The notes: generated by a model from the letters alone, not told the origin. Positions 43,853 to 55,719 are shown, counted from the stretch's first letter. The stretch is DNA of 64,000 nucleotides from Rossellomorea arthrocnemi (GCF_904424705.1 NZ_CAJGBF010000017.1:1-64000), one strand, 5' to 3'. Numbers and translations: made by a program.

Positions 43853-44875
43853 ATGATTATTTTCCAAAGGCTGTGGAAACAGATCACGAAGATGGACTTC
43901 GGTTTTATTCTTCTATTATCTCTGATTATCATCCTGTTTGGAACCTTTGGCAGTCATTTTTTGGAACCTGAAACCTTTCCATCACTTTTTGACGGGTTCT
44001 GGTGGACGATGACTACCTTGACCACTGTAGGATATGGGGATTATTTTCCCGTTTCAGTGGGAGGCAGGATGCTTGGAATCTTCCTCTTCATCTTTGGAAT
44101 CGGGATCATCGGGGTATTGATCAGTAAAACAGTCGATTCCATTACCACGTTTCAGAAATTCAAAAGGGAGGGAAAACTAGTGTATACATATGAAGATCAT
44201 TACATTTACATCAATTGGTCTAAGAAAACAGAAAGGGCCATTGAAGAGATTCTTGCCCATGTGCCCGATGCGGAGATTGTCCTCATTGACATGCTTCCCA
44301 TCACACCGATCGAACATGAGCAGGTGCATTTCATCCAGGGGGACCCTTCCGATGAAAATGTCTTGCTGAAGGCCAATATCTTTGAGGCAAAACGAGTGGC
44401 CATCTTTTCCGATTCGAAAATCGAGGATCCTTCTCTGGTGGATGGTAAAACGCTGTTAATAGCGTCGGCCGTTGAAGGATTATCAAAAACGCATCAGAAG
44501 GAAGTCCATACGATCGTGGAAGTATCGGAAGACCGGCATATTCCTAAATTTCAGCACATCGCCGTCGAGGACTTTATTTTGTCGAATGATTCAGTTTCAC
44601 TTCTCATGGCAAAAGCGACCCTCCACCCCGGAACGACGAATTTATTCAGACAACTACTCAGTAAACGATACGGAAATAACATTCATGAATTCAGGGTCAA
44701 AGAAAACTGGAAAACCATCAAACAGGCATCTGAGGAGCTCCTTGAAAAAGGGGCCATTCTTCTCGCGGTGAATGATAATATGGATTTCACCGACGCCATG
44801 AATCGGGAACTTCACCCCGAAGATACACTCTATGTGGTATGTCATGACAGGGTATTCGAACAAATGAATCAATAA
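43853..44875 (+). CDS. Potassium channel with RCK (TrkA-N-like) domain
   Basis: A 340-aa protein started at the ATG at 43853 (AAGGAGG). Two membrane helices surround a pore loop with the filter TTVGYGDYFP near residue 57, then a cytoplasmic RCK domain (about 108-225; YIYINWSKKTERAIEEIL) and a C-terminal lobe. It resembles YugO/MthK-type K+ channels gated by a ligand. In the Rossmann fold the usual GxGxxG is replaced by NWSKK, as in YugO-like proteins. Divergent from the DUF350 operon, with which it may share control. Confidence 0.88.
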   Translation: MIIFQRLWKQITKMDFGFILLLSLIIILFGTFGSHFLEPETFPSLFDGFWWTMTTLTTVGYGDYFPVSVGGRMLGIFLFIFGIGIIGVLISKTVDSITTFQKFKREGKLVYTYEDHYIYINWSKKTERAIEEILAHVPDAEIVLIDMLPITPIEHEQVHFIQGDPSDENVLLKANIFEAKRVAIFSDSKIEDPSLVDGKTLLIASAVEGLSKTHQKEVHTIVEVSEDRHIPKFQHIAVEDFILSNDSVSLLMAKATLHPGTTNLFRQLLSKRYGNNIHEFRVKENWKTIKQASEELLEKGAILLAVNDNMDFTDAMNRELHPEDTLYVVCHDRVFEQMNQ

Positions 44876-44912
44876 AAAAACTCTTAGCCTGCGATTAGGC
44901 TAAGAGTTTTTT
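44876..44912. terminator. Bidirectional terminator between the K+ channel gene and purA
   Basis: AAAACTCTTAGCCT and AGGCTAAGAGTTTT form a stem around a short loop, with A-runs on one side and T-runs on the other, so it works for both converging genes. Confidence 0.85.
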
Positions 44913-44919
44913 CGTATCA

Positions 44920-46212
44920 TTAATTCGGGCTCCACACGCTGCGAACCACATTGGTTTGAGAACGGTCCGGGCCGACTGAGAAGATGGATAGAGGGATACC
45001 TGTCAATTGTGATACGCGCTCTAAATAGTGACGAGCATTTTCAGGAAGATCCGTTAGTGTCTTGCATCCTGTTATGTCTTCCGTCCAGCCTGGAAGTTCT
45101 TCATACACAGGCTCACATTCAGCTAAAATGTTAAGATTAGCCGGGAACTCGTCCATGACTTCACCTTTATACTTGTAAGCAACACAGATTTTCAATGTTT
45201 CGATTCCTGTCAGGACGTCGATCGAATTCAGTGAAAGGTCTGTTAACCCGCTGACACGGCGAGCATGACGCACAACCACACTGTCAAACCAGCCGACACG
45301 GCGAGGGCGTCCAGTCGTTGTACCATATTCACGGCCCACTTCACGAATTCGGTCCCCGATCTCATTTGTCAGTTCCGTTGGGAAAGGTCCGTCCCCTACC
45401 CGGGTTGTGTATGCCTTAGATACGCCGACTACGTGATTGATTTTTGTCGGGCCCACTCCGGAACCGATCGTTACTCCACCGGCTACTGGATTAGAAGAAG
45501 TAACAAATGGATATGTACCTTGATCGATATCAAGCATAACCCCTTGAGCTCCTTCGAATAAAACGCGGCGACCGTTATCGATGGCATCGTTTAACACAAC
45601 GGATGTATCGACAACATAGTGCTTGATTTGTTGACCATACTCATAGTACTCATCCAGAATATCTTCAATGTTGAAGCCTTCTGTTTCATAGAACTTCTCA
45701 AATAAGCGGTTCTTCTCTTCAAGATTACGTGCAAGCTTTTCTTCGAACGATTGACGATCCAGAAGATCTGCGATACGGATTCCGACACGAGCTGCTTTAT
45801 CCATATAAGCAGGACCGATTCCTTTTTTCGTTGTACCGATTTTATTGGCACCTTTACGTTCTTCATCGATTTCATCCAGCTTTAAGTGGTAAGGAAGAAT
45901 CACGTGTGCACGGTTGCTGATCCTTAGGTTGTCTGTTTTCACATTACGATCGTGAAGATACTTCAACTCTTTCACAAGAGCTTTGGGATCTACAACCATC
46001 CCATTCCCGATTACGGACGTTTTTTCGTTATAGAAAATACCTGATGGAATTAAATGTAGTTTATATGTTTCACCGTCAAACTTAATCGTATGACCCGCGT
46101 TGTTCCCACCTTGGTAACGCGCGATTACTTCTGCATGTTCGGAAAGGAAGTCAGTGATCTTTCCTTTTCCTTCGTCTCCCCATTGCGTACCTACTACTAC
46201 TACTGAAGACAT
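44920..46212 (-). CDS. purA: Adenylosuccinate synthetase PurA
   Basis: A 430-aa enzyme, the usual length, started at the ATG at 46212 (site GGAGGTG). It has [20 protein letters not shown] (GTP-binding loop), [18 protein letters not shown] and [13 protein letters not shown]. It joins IMP and aspartate with GTP to give adenylosuccinate, the first step from IMP to AMP. A PurR operator pair lies 86 bases upstream. Confidence 0.98.
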   Translation of the reverse strand: MSSVVVVGTQWGDEGKGKITDFLSEHAEVIARYQGGNNAGHTIKFDGETYKLHLIPSGIFYNEKTSVIGNGMVVDPKALVKELKYLHDRNVKTDNLRISNRAHVILPYHLKLDEIDEERKGANKIGTTKKGIGPAYMDKAARVGIRIADLLDRQSFEEKLARNLEEKNRLFEKFYETEGFNIEDILDEYYEYGQQIKHYVVDTSVVLNDAIDNGRRVLFEGAQGVMLDIDQGTYPFVTSSNPVAGGVTIGSGVGPTKINHVVGVSKAYTTRVGDGPFPTELTNEIGDRIREVGREYGTTTGRPRRVGWFDSVVVRHARRVSGLTDLSLNSIDVLTGIETLKICVAYKYKGEVMDEFPANLNILAECEPVYEELPGWTEDITGCKTLTDLPENARHYLERVSQLTGIPLSIFSVGPDRSQTNVVRSVWSPN

Positions 46213-46297
46213 ATTAAGCACCTCCGACGGGAATTAGTATTCCCTCTTTTATCAAACAAACTCATTTTATCAACACTAATAGTGAAAGTCAATGAAA

Positions 46298-46340
46298 ACA
46301 CGAACGATTATATAGGTAATTATATTTATGTTCGTGTAAA
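46298..46340. promoter_or_regulatory. PurR operator (two inverted PurBoxes) upstream of purA
   Basis: ACACGAACGAT and, 18 bases on, ATGTTCGTGT form the inverted pair of CGAAC-containing boxes used by the Bacillus purine repressor PurR. It is placed in the purA leader/promoter region, so purA should be repressed when purines are plentiful. Confidence 0.8.
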
Positions 46341-46453
46341 CATATGCTTTTTTCTGCTGAAAACAGCTGATGGTTGATTTTTTTGATAAATAAATTTTAG
46401 TAAACGCTTTTATTCAATGTGAATATTTTAGCTCTGTTCGACCAACGTATCCT

Positions 46454-46522
46454 TTGATTGTAAGGGGTTTTACTCCCTTTCCGCGGACGATTGGCCAAGC
46501 CTCCTCGCAAGCGGAAATCAAC
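46454..46522. repeat. Short GC-rich interspersed repeat (partial copy)
   Basis: Starts TTGATTG, ends AATCAAC, and contains CTTTCCGCGGACGATTGGCC and GCCTCCTCG, shared with the longer copies at 57355 and 63720. It lies between purA and the ABC exporter gene. Confidence 0.6.
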
Positions 46523-46652
46523 CGACTACTCTCCTTTTTTGGATAAAGATTTTATGTTCTGTCAGATTATATAGCGCATTTTAGAATCTTTTGCTAATCT
46601 AAAGTAAGCATTTTGAATTTTACATACAATTGAATAACGAGGTGACGATTTG

Positions 46653-48377
46653 ATGATTAAACGATTTTTCAGTTATTACCGGCCACATCGGAAGCTTTTT
46701 TATATTGATTTTGCCTGTGCGGTGTTGGTTGGCCTTTTAGAGTTAGGGTTTCCCTTGGCGGTATCGTGGTTCATTGATTCCCTATTGCCTGATGGGAATT
46801 GGAGCACCATCCTGGCTGTTTCGGCGGGCCTTCTAGTACTGTATTTACTCAGTTCGAGTATGCAATTCGTGGTGAACTACTGGGGGCATAAACTAGGGAT
46901 TAATATCGAGACAGATATGAGACGGGAATTGTTTCAGCACGTTCAAAGACAATCCTTCCGCTTCTTTGACAATACAAAAACGGGTCATATCATGAGCCGG
47001 GTGACAAACGACCTGATGGACATCGGGGAGCTTGCCCATCACGGACCAGAAGACTTGTTCATCGCCATCATGACGTTTATCGGTGCATTTTGGATCATGC
47101 TCACAATCAATATGGAGCTTGCCCTGGTTGCCATTATCATTGTTCCATTCCTTGTATGGCTGATTTCGTATTCGAATATTAAAATGAACGTGGCATGGAC
47201 GAAAATGTATGGAAATATAGCCGATGTCAACAGCCGCGTTGAAGATAGTGTTTCAGGGGCGAGAGTCGTCCAATCCTTCACGAACGAATCCTTTGAATTG
47301 GAACGCTTCAACGAGAATAATCAATTTTTCCGTAAGTCCAAACTGAAAGCTTATAACGTGATGAGCGTAAATTTATCCGGTATCTACATTACGACTCGGT
47401 TGATGACCTTGATCATTCTAGTATACGGAGCGTGGTTAAGTTTTTCCGGGGCCCTCTCCTATGGAGAGCTCGTTGCTTTCATTCTTTATATTAATGTTCT
47501 GTTCAAGCCAATTGATAAAATTTCCGCCCTCCTTGAGCTGTATCCGAAAGGGATGGCAGGTTTTAAACGGTTCACTGAGCTCATGGATATGGAACCGGAT
47601 ATTGAGAATCGTCCCCACGCCATCGAAGTGTCCACCCTAAGAGGAGACATTGCCTTTGATGACGTGACCTTTGGATATGAGGCTGACCGTCCTATTCTTA
47701 ACGACTTATCCTTTACTATTCAATCAGGACAGACTGTGGCATTTGTCGGTCCTTCCGGTGCAGGTAAAACCACAATTTGCTCATTGATTCCCCGCTTCTA
47801 TGATATAGAAAAGGGGGCCATCACCATTGATGGGATCGATATCCGTGAGATGACGAAGGAATCCCTCCGTTCCCAAATCGGGATTGTCCAGCAGGATGTG
47901 TTCCTATTCACCGGAACACTCAGGGAAAATATTGCTTATGGGAAGCTTGATGCCACAATGGAAGAAATCGAGGAAGCGACGAGACGAGCTCACCTGACAG
48001 ATCTTATTGCCTCCCTTCCCGACGGATACGATACCCAGATCGGGGAGAGGGGACTGAAGCTGTCAGGAGGTCAAAAGCAGCGCTTGTCCATTGCCCGCAT
48101 GTTCCTTAAGAATCCACGAATCTTGATTCTGGATGAAGCCACTTCCGCTCTGGATACAGAAACAGAAGCCATCATTCAAGAGGCGTTAAATGAACTGGCA
48201 AAAGACCGGACCACCCTGGTCATTGCCCACCGATTGGCGACAATACGCAAAGCAGACCGCATTCTGGTCGTCACTGAAAACGGAATTGCAGAGGATGGAA
48301 CTCATGAAGAATTGCTCTCTAACGAAAATGGAATCTTTACAAGGCTTCATGCTCATCAGCATGCGACAATCCTATAG
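46653..48377 (+). CDS. ABC exporter, multidrug/lipid type
   Basis: A 574-aa half-transporter: six membrane helices (about 15-310), then an ATPase with VGPSGAGKTT, Q-loop IGIVQQDVFLF, signature LSGGQKQRLS and Walker B ILILDEATSALD. The ATG at 46653 is eight bases after GAGGTG; a TTG precedes it. It resembles YfiB/YfiC/BmrA-type exporters. The substrate is not known. Unlike the exporter at 635 it has a GC content like the core genome. Confidence 0.9.
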   Translation: MIKRFFSYYRPHRKLFYIDFACAVLVGLLELGFPLAVSWFIDSLLPDGNWSTILAVSAGLLVLYLLSSSMQFVVNYWGHKLGINIETDMRRELFQHVQRQSFRFFDNTKTGHIMSRVTNDLMDIGELAHHGPEDLFIAIMTFIGAFWIMLTINMELALVAIIIVPFLVWLISYSNIKMNVAWTKMYGNIADVNSRVEDSVSGARVVQSFTNESFELERFNENNQFFRKSKLKAYNVMSVNLSGIYITTRLMTLIILVYGAWLSFSGALSYGELVAFILYINVLFKPIDKISALLELYPKGMAGFKRFTELMDMEPDIENRPHAIEVSTLRGDIAFDDVTFGYEADRPILNDLSFTIQSGQTVAFVGPSGAGKTTICSLIPRFYDIEKGAITIDGIDIREMTKESLRSQIGIVQQDVFLFTGTLRENIAYGKLDATMEEIEEATRRAHLTDLIASLPDGYDTQIGERGLKLSGGQKQRLSIARMFLKNPRILILDEATSALDTETEAIIQEALNELAKDRTTLVIAHRLATIRKADRILVVTENGIAEDGTHEELLSNENGIFTRLHAHQHATIL

Positions 48378-48383
48378 CAACAA

Positions 48384-48418
48384 AAAATCCAAGCCTGGTG
48401 GGCTTGGATTTTTTTCTA
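48384..48418. terminator. Terminator after the ABC exporter gene
   Basis: AAATCCAAGCC and GGGCTTGGATTT pair around a short loop with T-runs on the right and A-runs on the left, serving the exporter gene and the converging dnaC. Confidence 0.85.
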
Positions 48419-49771
48419 TTAAGCCGGAGCGTCGTCAAACCGCCGCTCCAGATTCACGAATTTATTGTATTCCTTCACGAACGCCAGGGACACGTTCCCA
48501 ACCGGGCCGTTACGCTGCTTGGCAATGATGATTTCGATGATGTTTTTATTTTCCGCTTCTTTGTCATAGTAATCTTCACGATATAGGAAGGCTACGATAT
48601 CCGCATCCTGCTCGATACTTCCAGATTCACGGATATCCGACATCATCGGACGCTTATCCTGTCGCTGCTCCACTCCACGGGAAAGCTGGGATAAGGCGAT
48701 GACAGGCACTTGAAGTTCACGGGCAAGACCTTTCAATGAACGGGAGATTTCAGAAACCTCCTGCTGACGGTTTTCTCCTGATCGTCCGCTTCCCTGGATC
48801 AGCTGCAAGTAGTCAATGAGAATCATCCCCAGCCCATGCTCCTGAGCAAGTCGGCGACATTTGGAACGGATTTCTCCCACTTTGATCCCCGGCGTATCAT
48901 CAATATAGATTCCGGCATTCGAGAGGCTTCCCATGGCCATGGTCAACTTTCTCCAGTCTTCATCTGTTAAATCCCCGGTACGAAGGTTCTGTGCATTAAT
49001 ATTTCCCTCTGCACACAGCATACGCATGACGAGCTGTTCTGCCCCCATCTCAAGGGAGAAGATGGCAACATTTTCTTTCGCTTTAACCGCGACGTTTTGA
49101 GCGATATTCAGGGCAAAGGCTGTCTTACCCATGGAAGGTCGGGCTCCGACAATGATCAAGTCGTTTCGCTGGAAACCGGCTGTCATATGGTCAAGGTCGG
49201 CGAATCCCGTTGAAATCCCCGTTACGTCACCTTTACGATTCGTCAGAGTTTCAATGTTGTCATAGGTCCTCACCAATACATCCTTAATATTGTGGAAAGC
49301 TCCGGCATTTTTTCGCTGAGCCACTTCCATGATATTTTTTTCCGCTTCGCTTAACAGACTGTCCACTTCATCTTCCCGGGCATAGCCGTCAGAGGCGATA
49401 TCGGTTGCGGTTCGGATCAATCTGCGCAGCAATGATTTTTCTTCTACAATTTTCGCGTAGTATTCAATATTCGCCGCGGTTGGAACAGACGCCGCTAGTT
49501 CACTCAAATAAGCGACCCCGCCAATATCTTCAAGCTCTTTCGCTGCGGCCAGTTCTTCTGTCACCGTAATCAAGTCGACGGCTTTTCCTCCATCTCCCAA
49601 ATTCAGCATGACATTGTATATTCTTTGATGAGAATGACGATAGAAATCCTCTGGAATCAATATTTCCGATGTGGTTGTTAACGCACTGGGCTCCAGAAAA
49701 ATAGCCCCTAATACCGCTTGTTCAGCCTCTATATTCTGAGGGGGAACCCGGTCCTGGAACATTTCATTCAT
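48419..49771 (-). CDS. dnaC: Replicative DNA helicase DnaC (DnaB family)
   Basis: A 450-aa hexameric helicase (454 aa in B. subtilis). N-terminal DnaB domain with PPQNIEAEQAVLGAIFL; RecA-like ATPase with GARPSMGKTAFALNIAQN (Walker A), MILIDYLQLIQG (Walker B) and ISRSLKGLARELQVPVIALS. It unwinds DNA at the replication fork. It has the standard place between rplI and purA. Confidence 0.97.
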   Translation of the reverse strand: MNEMFQDRVPPQNIEAEQAVLGAIFLEPSALTTTSEILIPEDFYRHSHQRIYNVMLNLGDGGKAVDLITVTEELAAAKELEDIGGVAYLSELAASVPTAANIEYYAKIVEEKSLLRRLIRTATDIASDGYAREDEVDSLLSEAEKNIMEVAQRKNAGAFHNIKDVLVRTYDNIETLTNRKGDVTGISTGFADLDHMTAGFQRNDLIIVGARPSMGKTAFALNIAQNVAVKAKENVAIFSLEMGAEQLVMRMLCAEGNINAQNLRTGDLTDEDWRKLTMAMGSLSNAGIYIDDTPGIKVGEIRSKCRRLAQEHGLGMILIDYLQLIQGSGRSGENRQQEVSEISRSLKGLARELQVPVIALSQLSRGVEQRQDKRPMMSDIRESGSIEQDADIVAFLYREDYYDKEAENKNIIEIIIAKQRNGPVGNVSLAFVKEYNKFVNLERRFDDAPA

Positions 49772-49969
49772 CTATGTTCAAGCCTCCCTTACGATCTGAT
49801 GGGAGTTCCCCACAGATCCTGACTTTCTTTATCTATAATAATTAAATGTAATTCTACCGAAAAAATGTGATCAGGATAAAATCCAGATCACATTTTATAT
49901 CAAGCTATATTCATTTTAACATGTTTTTCTCAAAATAAAGTTACCAAATTTCGTATATTCAGTGGAAGA

Positions 49970-50416
49970 CTATTCTTCCGTAACGTGCACCTTTAACGTT
50001 GCGGACACATCTGTATGCAGTTTCACAGGAACATTCGTGTAACCAAGAGCACGGATAGCGTCGTTCATTTCGATTTTACGCTTATCGATTTTGATGTCAT
50101 GAGCCTTTTTTAAACCGTCTGCAATTTGCTTGCTCGTGATGGACCCGAATAATCGGCCGCCTTCACCCGACTTCGCTTTCATCTCGACCGTGATTTCTTC
50201 TAATGTCGCTTTTAACTTTTTTGCCTCTTCCAGTTCTTCTTGAGCGACTTGCTTTTCTTTCTTCTTTTGGCCTTCAAGTTGACCCATGTTTGCGTTCGTT
50301 GCTTCAACAGCCAAGCCCTTTTTCAATAAAAAGTTATGTGCATAGCCATCTGCTACGTTTTTTATTTCACCTTTTTTTCCTTTTCCTTTAACATCTTTTA
50401 AGAAAATGACTTTCAT
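49970..50416 (-). CDS. rplI: 50S ribosomal protein L9
   Basis: A 148-aa protein with the typical start [20 protein letters not shown], a long linking helix and a C-terminal domain ending [19 protein letters not shown]. Its start overlaps the gdpP stop by four bases. Confidence 0.97.
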   Translation of the reverse strand: MKVIFLKDVKGKGKKGEIKNVADGYAHNFLLKKGLAVEATNANMGQLEGQKKKEKQVAQEELEEAKKLKATLEEITVEMKAKSGEGGRLFGSITSKQIADGLKKAHDIKIDKRKIEMNDAIRALGYTNVPVKLHTDVSATLKVHVTEE

Positions 50417-52386
50417 ATCTCTTTTCTCCCTTCAAAATAATCATTTAATGCTTCTTTCAGCTGTTCTTCCGCTTCCTGGACGGATACCTGCTTGATTTGA
50501 GTAGCGGCATTGGTTAAATGGCCTCCACCGTTCAGGTTCTCCATGATGATCTGTACGTTTACGTCACCCAGAGAGCGGGCACTGATACCGATTGTGTCAG
50601 GATCCCGCTTCGAAATGACGAAGGAAGCGATGACTTCATCCATCGTCAATAAGGTGTCTGCTGCCTGCGCAATGAGAACAGGATCATAAATGACATCGTC
50701 CTCCGCTTTCGCAATTGCGACTCCTTCACGGAAGAATTTCACCGATTCAATTAACCGGGAACGCTTGATGTAGGTTTCGACATCCTCTTTGAGGAACTTT
50801 TGAACCAGCACCGTATCAGCCCCTTGTGCCCGTAAATACGAAGCGGCATCAAATGTCCTGGAGCCCGTCCGAAGGGTAAAGCTCTTCGTATCGACAATGA
50901 TCCCTGCCAGAAGAGATGTAGCTTCAAGCATCGTGATTTTCTCATGCTTCGGCTGGTATTCGAGCAGCTCTGTCACAAGTTCTGCCGTGGAGGAAGCATA
51001 TGGCTCCATATAGACAAGTAATGGGTTTTTGATAAAATCTTCCCCCCGGCGATGATGATCGATGACAACGACTTTGTCCACTTTGTTTAATAGCTTTTCT
51101 TCAATGACCAGGGAGGGCTTATGGGTGTCAACTATGACGAGCACCGTATCATCCGTTGCCATCTCAAGTGCTTCCTCCGGGGTGATGAAGCGGGGATGAA
51201 GATCAGAATTCGCTTTGATCTCCTTCATCAATCGTTTCACACCATTGTCAATTTCATTAAAATTCAAGACGACATAGCCGTCACGCTGATTCATCTGAGC
51301 TACTTTCCTGATTCCAATGGCTGCTCCGATGGCGTCCATATCAGGATGCTTGTGTCCCATGATGATGACCTTGTCACTTTCGATCATGATTTCCTTCAAA
51401 GCATGGGAAATGACCCTTGCCCTTACACGGGTACGTTTTTCCATCGGATTGGTTTTCCCACCATAAAACTTGACCTTTCCATTGGTCTGTTTAATCGCCA
51501 CCTGATCCCCGCCCCGTCCCAATGCGAGATCGAGACTTGACTGAGCCAGCGTCCCCAATTCAGGAAGGGAAGAGACCCCTGTGCCCACACCGATACTCAA
51601 GGTGAGGGGAACATTTTGCTTCGAAGTCGTATCCCTTACATCATCAAGGATTCCGAACTTTTCCTTCTCCAACACTTGAAGGATCTTCTCATTTATGACG
51701 GCGATGAATCGTTCAGAAGAGACCCTCTTCAAGAACACACCGTACTCTTTGGCCCACTTATTCAGGATCGATGTTACGAGGCTGTTTAAGCTGCTTCTCG
51801 TCTGATCATCCATTCCCTGCGTCAATTCATCATAGTTATCTAGAAAAATGATTCCAATATTCGTGCGTTCATCATGATATTGCTTTTCTATTTCTTTTTG
51901 CTCCGTGACATCAAAGAAGTAGAGTAGTTTTTCTTTGAGCTTCAATACGACATGATACTTTCTTTCATTAATCGTCACGATTTCTGAGTCGACTTCCTGT
52001 TTGATTAATGGAACAAGTGATTCTGCCACATCGTAAAGGGACCTTCCAACGACTGTGTCTTCATTGAAACAAGAGGCAAGAAAAGGATTCGTCCATTCTA
52101 TGTAATATTCATCATTGATCAGCATGATCCCAATGGGCATCTCCATTAATGCTTCTTCCCCTACGCGCTTGACACGATAGGATAACGTGGAGATATATTC
52201 CTCTGTTTCTTCGTGTGACCTTCTCTCAAAATAAAATGCGAGAAAATACACGACTCCAAAGACAATCAACCCTATTAACGAAATGATCCATTGGTAAAAG
52301 GAAACCGATACTAACAATAGAGCTGTTAATATAGCTAGACCGTACAATGGGTATCGGATCATTCGCTTATTAAAATAAGATGGCAT
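50413..52386 (-). CDS. gdpP: Cyclic-di-AMP phosphodiesterase GdpP
   Basis: A 657-aa membrane protein: two helices (14-52), a haem-binding PAS-like domain (about 85-150), a degenerate GGDEF domain (about 175-305) and a DHH-DHHA1 phosphodiesterase with [21 protein letters not shown] and VIDHHRRG. It breaks down c-di-AMP, which controls K+ and osmolyte transport; a K+ channel is encoded in the same region. Overlaps rplI. Confidence 0.96.
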   Translation of the reverse strand: MPSYFNKRMIRYPLYGLAILTALLLVSVSFYQWIISLIGLIVFGVVYFLAFYFERRSHEETEEYISTLSYRVKRVGEEALMEMPIGIMLINDEYYIEWTNPFLASCFNEDTVVGRSLYDVAESLVPLIKQEVDSEIVTINERKYHVVLKLKEKLLYFFDVTEQKEIEKQYHDERTNIGIIFLDNYDELTQGMDDQTRSSLNSLVTSILNKWAKEYGVFLKRVSSERFIAVINEKILQVLEKEKFGILDDVRDTTSKQNVPLTLSIGVGTGVSSLPELGTLAQSSLDLALGRGGDQVAIKQTNGKVKFYGGKTNPMEKRTRVRARVISHALKEIMIESDKVIIMGHKHPDMDAIGAAIGIRKVAQMNQRDGYVVLNFNEIDNGVKRLMKEIKANSDLHPRFITPEEALEMATDDTVLVIVDTHKPSLVIEEKLLNKVDKVVVIDHHRRGEDFIKNPLLVYMEPYASSTAELVTELLEYQPKHEKITMLEATSLLAGIIVDTKSFTLRTGSRTFDAASYLRAQGADTVLVQKFLKEDVETYIKRSRLIESVKFFREGVAIAKAEDDVIYDPVLIAQAADTLLTMDEVIASFVISKRDPDTIGISARSLGDVNVQIIMENLNGGGHLTNAATQIKQVSVQEAEEQLKEALNDYFEGRKEI

Positions 52387-52412
52387 GATTTCAGCTCCTG
52401 GATCTTAAATTT

Positions 52413-53336
52413 CTATGACTTGCGTTGTAGGCGTTGTCTTAGATCAAACCCTAAGTCAATTATACCTAAAATTCGCACGAGATAAAGAAGAGGAATCGAA
52501 ATGATTGTAATTAATACCAAAATCCCTTTGGACCATCCTTTCAGATGAGCAAAGAAATAGAGGAAAGACAGTCCTTGAACCGCCATCAATGTCTGCAGTA
52601 CATACAGGACATTGATCAATGCTGTATAAATGTATGTTCCTTTCTCCGGCTGCAGGATCATCGACAGTACGAGGGTAATCAAATAATACCAAAGAATGCT
52701 CTTAGGAAGCCTCCATTCTCTGAATGGCTTGAATACCGGTACATCCCTTCCCAGACGCTTCATGATTGGGAAATTGATCACGATAAATAACAAAGCCAAT
52801 ACAACAGAGATTCCTACGAACAACGTAGGCATTAACGTTTGAACAAGGTCAATGGAACTCTCCAGGCTATCTATCAGCCTCTTATCCGGTTCCTGACCAA
52901 GTGTCTCAAATAAAGAATAATAAGCAGCCTTTGATTCCTTCAGGCTGTCTTCAATAATATTAACACCTAAGAATAGTATAGAAACAACGTAACCTATCAC
53001 TATATTCAGGACAAGTGTTAGACTCGCTGCCATAAACAGCCTCATCTTATCCACCTTAGCCTTCACACACCAGCCAATGACCATCCCGGTCGTAGCCACC
53101 ATAAAGGCAACCGGCAGTGCGATTAGTCCCCCGAATAAGAAAGACAGCCCAAGGGATCCGATCAATACCAGAATTGAGTTCCAAAAGGAGTACTTGGAAC
53201 TGAATAAAATAAGAGGGAGGGGCAACACGAAAAATGTCAGCGTCCCAATAAGCGGAACATATAAACTCAATAACATTAACACAGTAAAGATGGCGAGCAT
53301 AAGCGCACCTTCAGTCAAAACACGGGGATTCCTCAC
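52413..53336 (-). CDS. yybS: YybS-like DUF2232 membrane protein
   Basis: A 307-aa protein with about eight membrane helices, starting at a GTG eight bases after AAGGAG. It has the conserved place before gdpP. YybS is of unknown function; the fold is like the S-component of ECF transporters. Confidence 0.88.
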   Translation of the reverse strand: MRNPRVLTEGALMLAIFTVLMLLSLYVPLIGTLTFFVLPLPLILFSSKYSFWNSILVLIGSLGLSFLFGGLIALPVAFMVATTGMVIGWCVKAKVDKMRLFMAASLTLVLNIVIGYVVSILFLGVNIIEDSLKESKAAYYSLFETLGQEPDKRLIDSLESSIDLVQTLMPTLFVGISVVLALLFIVINFPIMKRLGRDVPVFKPFREWRLPKSILWYYLITLVLSMILQPEKGTYIYTALINVLYVLQTLMAVQGLSFLYFFAHLKGWSKGILVLITIISIPLLYLVRILGIIDLGFDLRQRLQRKS

Positions 53337-53655
53337 TCAAAACGCTCCTTACGGTAGATTACATGCAATAGCACTATCATATCAATTTTGAAGATAGATT
53401 TCATCTTATGGGAACTTGTAATACGTGACAAGCCAATAGAGTCCCGCCGTGATAGTGCTTTTCGGCAAACTTGTGCCAAATTTTGAATATCAATACCGGG
53501 ATTATCGTTCATATCGATTCAGCAATTCAAAAAAAGAGGGCACCCCTCTCAACATGCTGTAACTCTTCATCTACTCTAGTATGTACTCACTCTAAAAAGG
53601 AGTATACCTCTTAGATAAAGAATGGCATGTCTTAAGGACCACCCTCTAACGTGTA
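53337..53655. other. Region between yybS and the chemoreceptor gene
   Basis: Contains the terminator of the chemoreceptor gene (GAGGG-CAC-CCCTC at 53536-53548 with a run of T on the minus strand at 53527-53535) and the yybS promoter region. No gene seen. Confidence 0.6.
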
Positions 53656-55719
53656 TTATGAAATTTTGAACCGTTCAATCGATACTTGAAGCTCCTGGCT
53701 TAAGTCCGTGAGTCGTTCCGCTGCTTGTGTAACGGACTGTACGGCTTTTACCTGTTCTTCTGTCGAAGCACTCATTTCCTCGCAAGAAGCGGCTGTTTCT
53801 TCGGCTGTGGCGGCCATCATTTGAATTACGTTCACCACCTCATCCTTTTCGAGATTGATTTGACCCACTTCCTGATACATATTCTCAATCTCTCGCTGCA
53901 TGGATTTCATTAATTGCGAGGTTTGATCGAAGACATGATTTGTTTTTTGAATCACATCATTCTGTACCTCGAATGTTGCTTTCGTTTTTACCATTTCGTC
54001 CACTGCTTGATGAGATCCCTGTTGGATTTCGACGATTGTGCGTTTTACCTCTTCCGTTGCTCTTACAGATTGGTCTGCCAGCTTGCGAACTTCTTCCGCT
54101 ACAACAGCGAAACCTTTGCCGTGCTCTCCGGCTCTCGCAGCCTCAATGCTTGCGTTAAGTGCAAGGAGATTCGTTTGAGACGAAATTTCCGTTATCGTGC
54201 CCATCACTGATTCAATCGTCTTCACTTTCGCCTCCAGACTTAAGATGACGTTTTCCATGGAAGTGATGTACTCACTGGAAGAATGGTAGGCACTCTCTAA
54301 CTCTTTTACCTGATTGAACCCGGATTGGTTCATGACATCCGCTTTACCAGCCAGTTCAGACATGGCCTTGGATTTTTCATAAACCCCATCAATCCTTGTT
54401 CCCAGCTGCTCTGTTTGAAGATGGGCACGATCCGAGTCAGCTGCTGACTGGGATGCCCCGCTGGCGATTTCAGTTACGGCCCTTGCCATTTCTTCACTTG
54501 ACGCATTCGTTTCCTCGGAAACTGCACTTAACCCTTCGGCAGATTCCCTCACATTATAAATCGATGCCTGAACGACCTTTATCGTATCTTTCATATTCAC
54601 GATCATCTTATTTAAATCCGATGCCAGAAGTCCTGTTTCATCCTTTGTGTTAATCGTCGATTGGATCGATAAATCACCGGACGAAACGTTTGTTACTGTT
54701 CTTTGCAGCTCTTTGATCGGTTTTGTCATCATATTGGCTACAATCACAACCAATATCAGCATGATGACGAGTGTAATGAGAGCGGTAATCAGAAGTAAGC
54801 GTTCAATGTCTTTCGACGATTGTATGAGATCCTCCATATTATAAGCGGATCCCACTTTCCAATTCGTCTCAGGTATCGTACTGTATACCAATACTTTTTT
54901 ATCGCCTTCAAGTTCATAACGGATCGTGTCCGATTCTTTTTTGGATTGTAGCATTTTGTTGATAAAAGGTAATGTGGACAGATCCTCCCCCCGTTTAGTT
55001 GGGTGAACGATAGCTGTACCATCCAGACCAATTAAGAACGGATAGCCATTATAACCGATTTCCATTTTGGACACCCGGTCCGTCAGTTTCGACAGGTTGA
55101 TGTCGACACCCAGGACACCAACCACTTTATTTTCAGATACAATCGCCCTTGAGGCCGTAATAATATACTCCTCTGTTGCCGTATCTACATAAGGTTCACT
55201 CCATACAACGCCTGCCCTTGCTTCTTCAGCATTCTTGTACCAATCCCTGCTTGTGGGATCAAAGTCGCTTGGTAAGGTAACAGAAGGGACGATCTTTAAT
55301 TTCTTATTCGGTGATGCAAAGTAAATCGATGTAGCTTCTTCATATAAACTAAGATAATTATCAAAGTCCGACTGAATATTTGCAAATAGCTCTGTATTAT
55401 CTATCTCTGTTTTTTCTGGTTGCATTTGTGCCTTTGCATAGTTTTTCAATGAGTTGGATATGGAATATTGATCGATGCTCTTTTCATACTGTCCAAGGAA
55501 CAACTGTACAGAATTATTGAGTTCTCCCACAATCCCTTGAGTCTGACTAATGACTTCATCCTCAGTTTTCATTCTCGTCTGCCAGCTGGTAATGGAAATG
55601 ATGACAGCCAAGGAAACCATAAATAAAATAGAAATGATGACAATAAGCTTCATTCTGATCGATGATAAAAGAAAAACCTTATTATGATCTTTTTTGTTTT
55701 TCTTTCTGTTTTTTTTCAC
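53656..55719 (-). CDS. Methyl-accepting chemotaxis protein with dCache sensor
   Basis: A 687-aa receptor: basic N-terminus, membrane helix (21-43), extracellular dCache domain (about 45-300, with [12 protein letters not shown] and [14 protein letters not shown]), second helix (about 305-327), HAMP (to 380) and a signalling domain with the hairpin [20 protein letters not shown] near 515. It senses small molecules outside the cell and signals to CheA. It is inserted between yybS and rpsR, where B. subtilis has no such gene. Confidence 0.95.
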   Translation of the reverse strand: MKKNRKKNKKDHNKVFLLSSIRMKLIVIISILFMVSLAVIISITSWQTRMKTEDEVISQTQGIVGELNNSVQLFLGQYEKSIDQYSISNSLKNYAKAQMQPEKTEIDNTELFANIQSDFDNYLSLYEEATSIYFASPNKKLKIVPSVTLPSDFDPTSRDWYKNAEEARAGVVWSEPYVDTATEEYIITASRAIVSENKVVGVLGVDINLSKLTDRVSKMEIGYNGYPFLIGLDGTAIVHPTKRGEDLSTLPFINKMLQSKKESDTIRYELEGDKKVLVYSTIPETNWKVGSAYNMEDLIQSSKDIERLLLITALITLVIMLILVVIVANMMTKPIKELQRTVTNVSSGDLSIQSTINTKDETGLLASDLNKMIVNMKDTIKVVQASIYNVRESAEGLSAVSEETNASSEEMARAVTEIASGASQSAADSDRAHLQTEQLGTRIDGVYEKSKAMSELAGKADVMNQSGFNQVKELESAYHSSSEYITSMENVILSLEAKVKTIESVMGTITEISSQTNLLALNASIEAARAGEHGKGFAVVAEEVRKLADQSVRATEEVKRTIVEIQQGSHQAVDEMVKTKATFEVQNDVIQKTNHVFDQTSQLMKSMQREIENMYQEVGQINLEKDEVVNVIQMMAATAEETAASCEEMSASTEEQVKAVQSVTQAAERLTDLSQELQVSIERFKIS

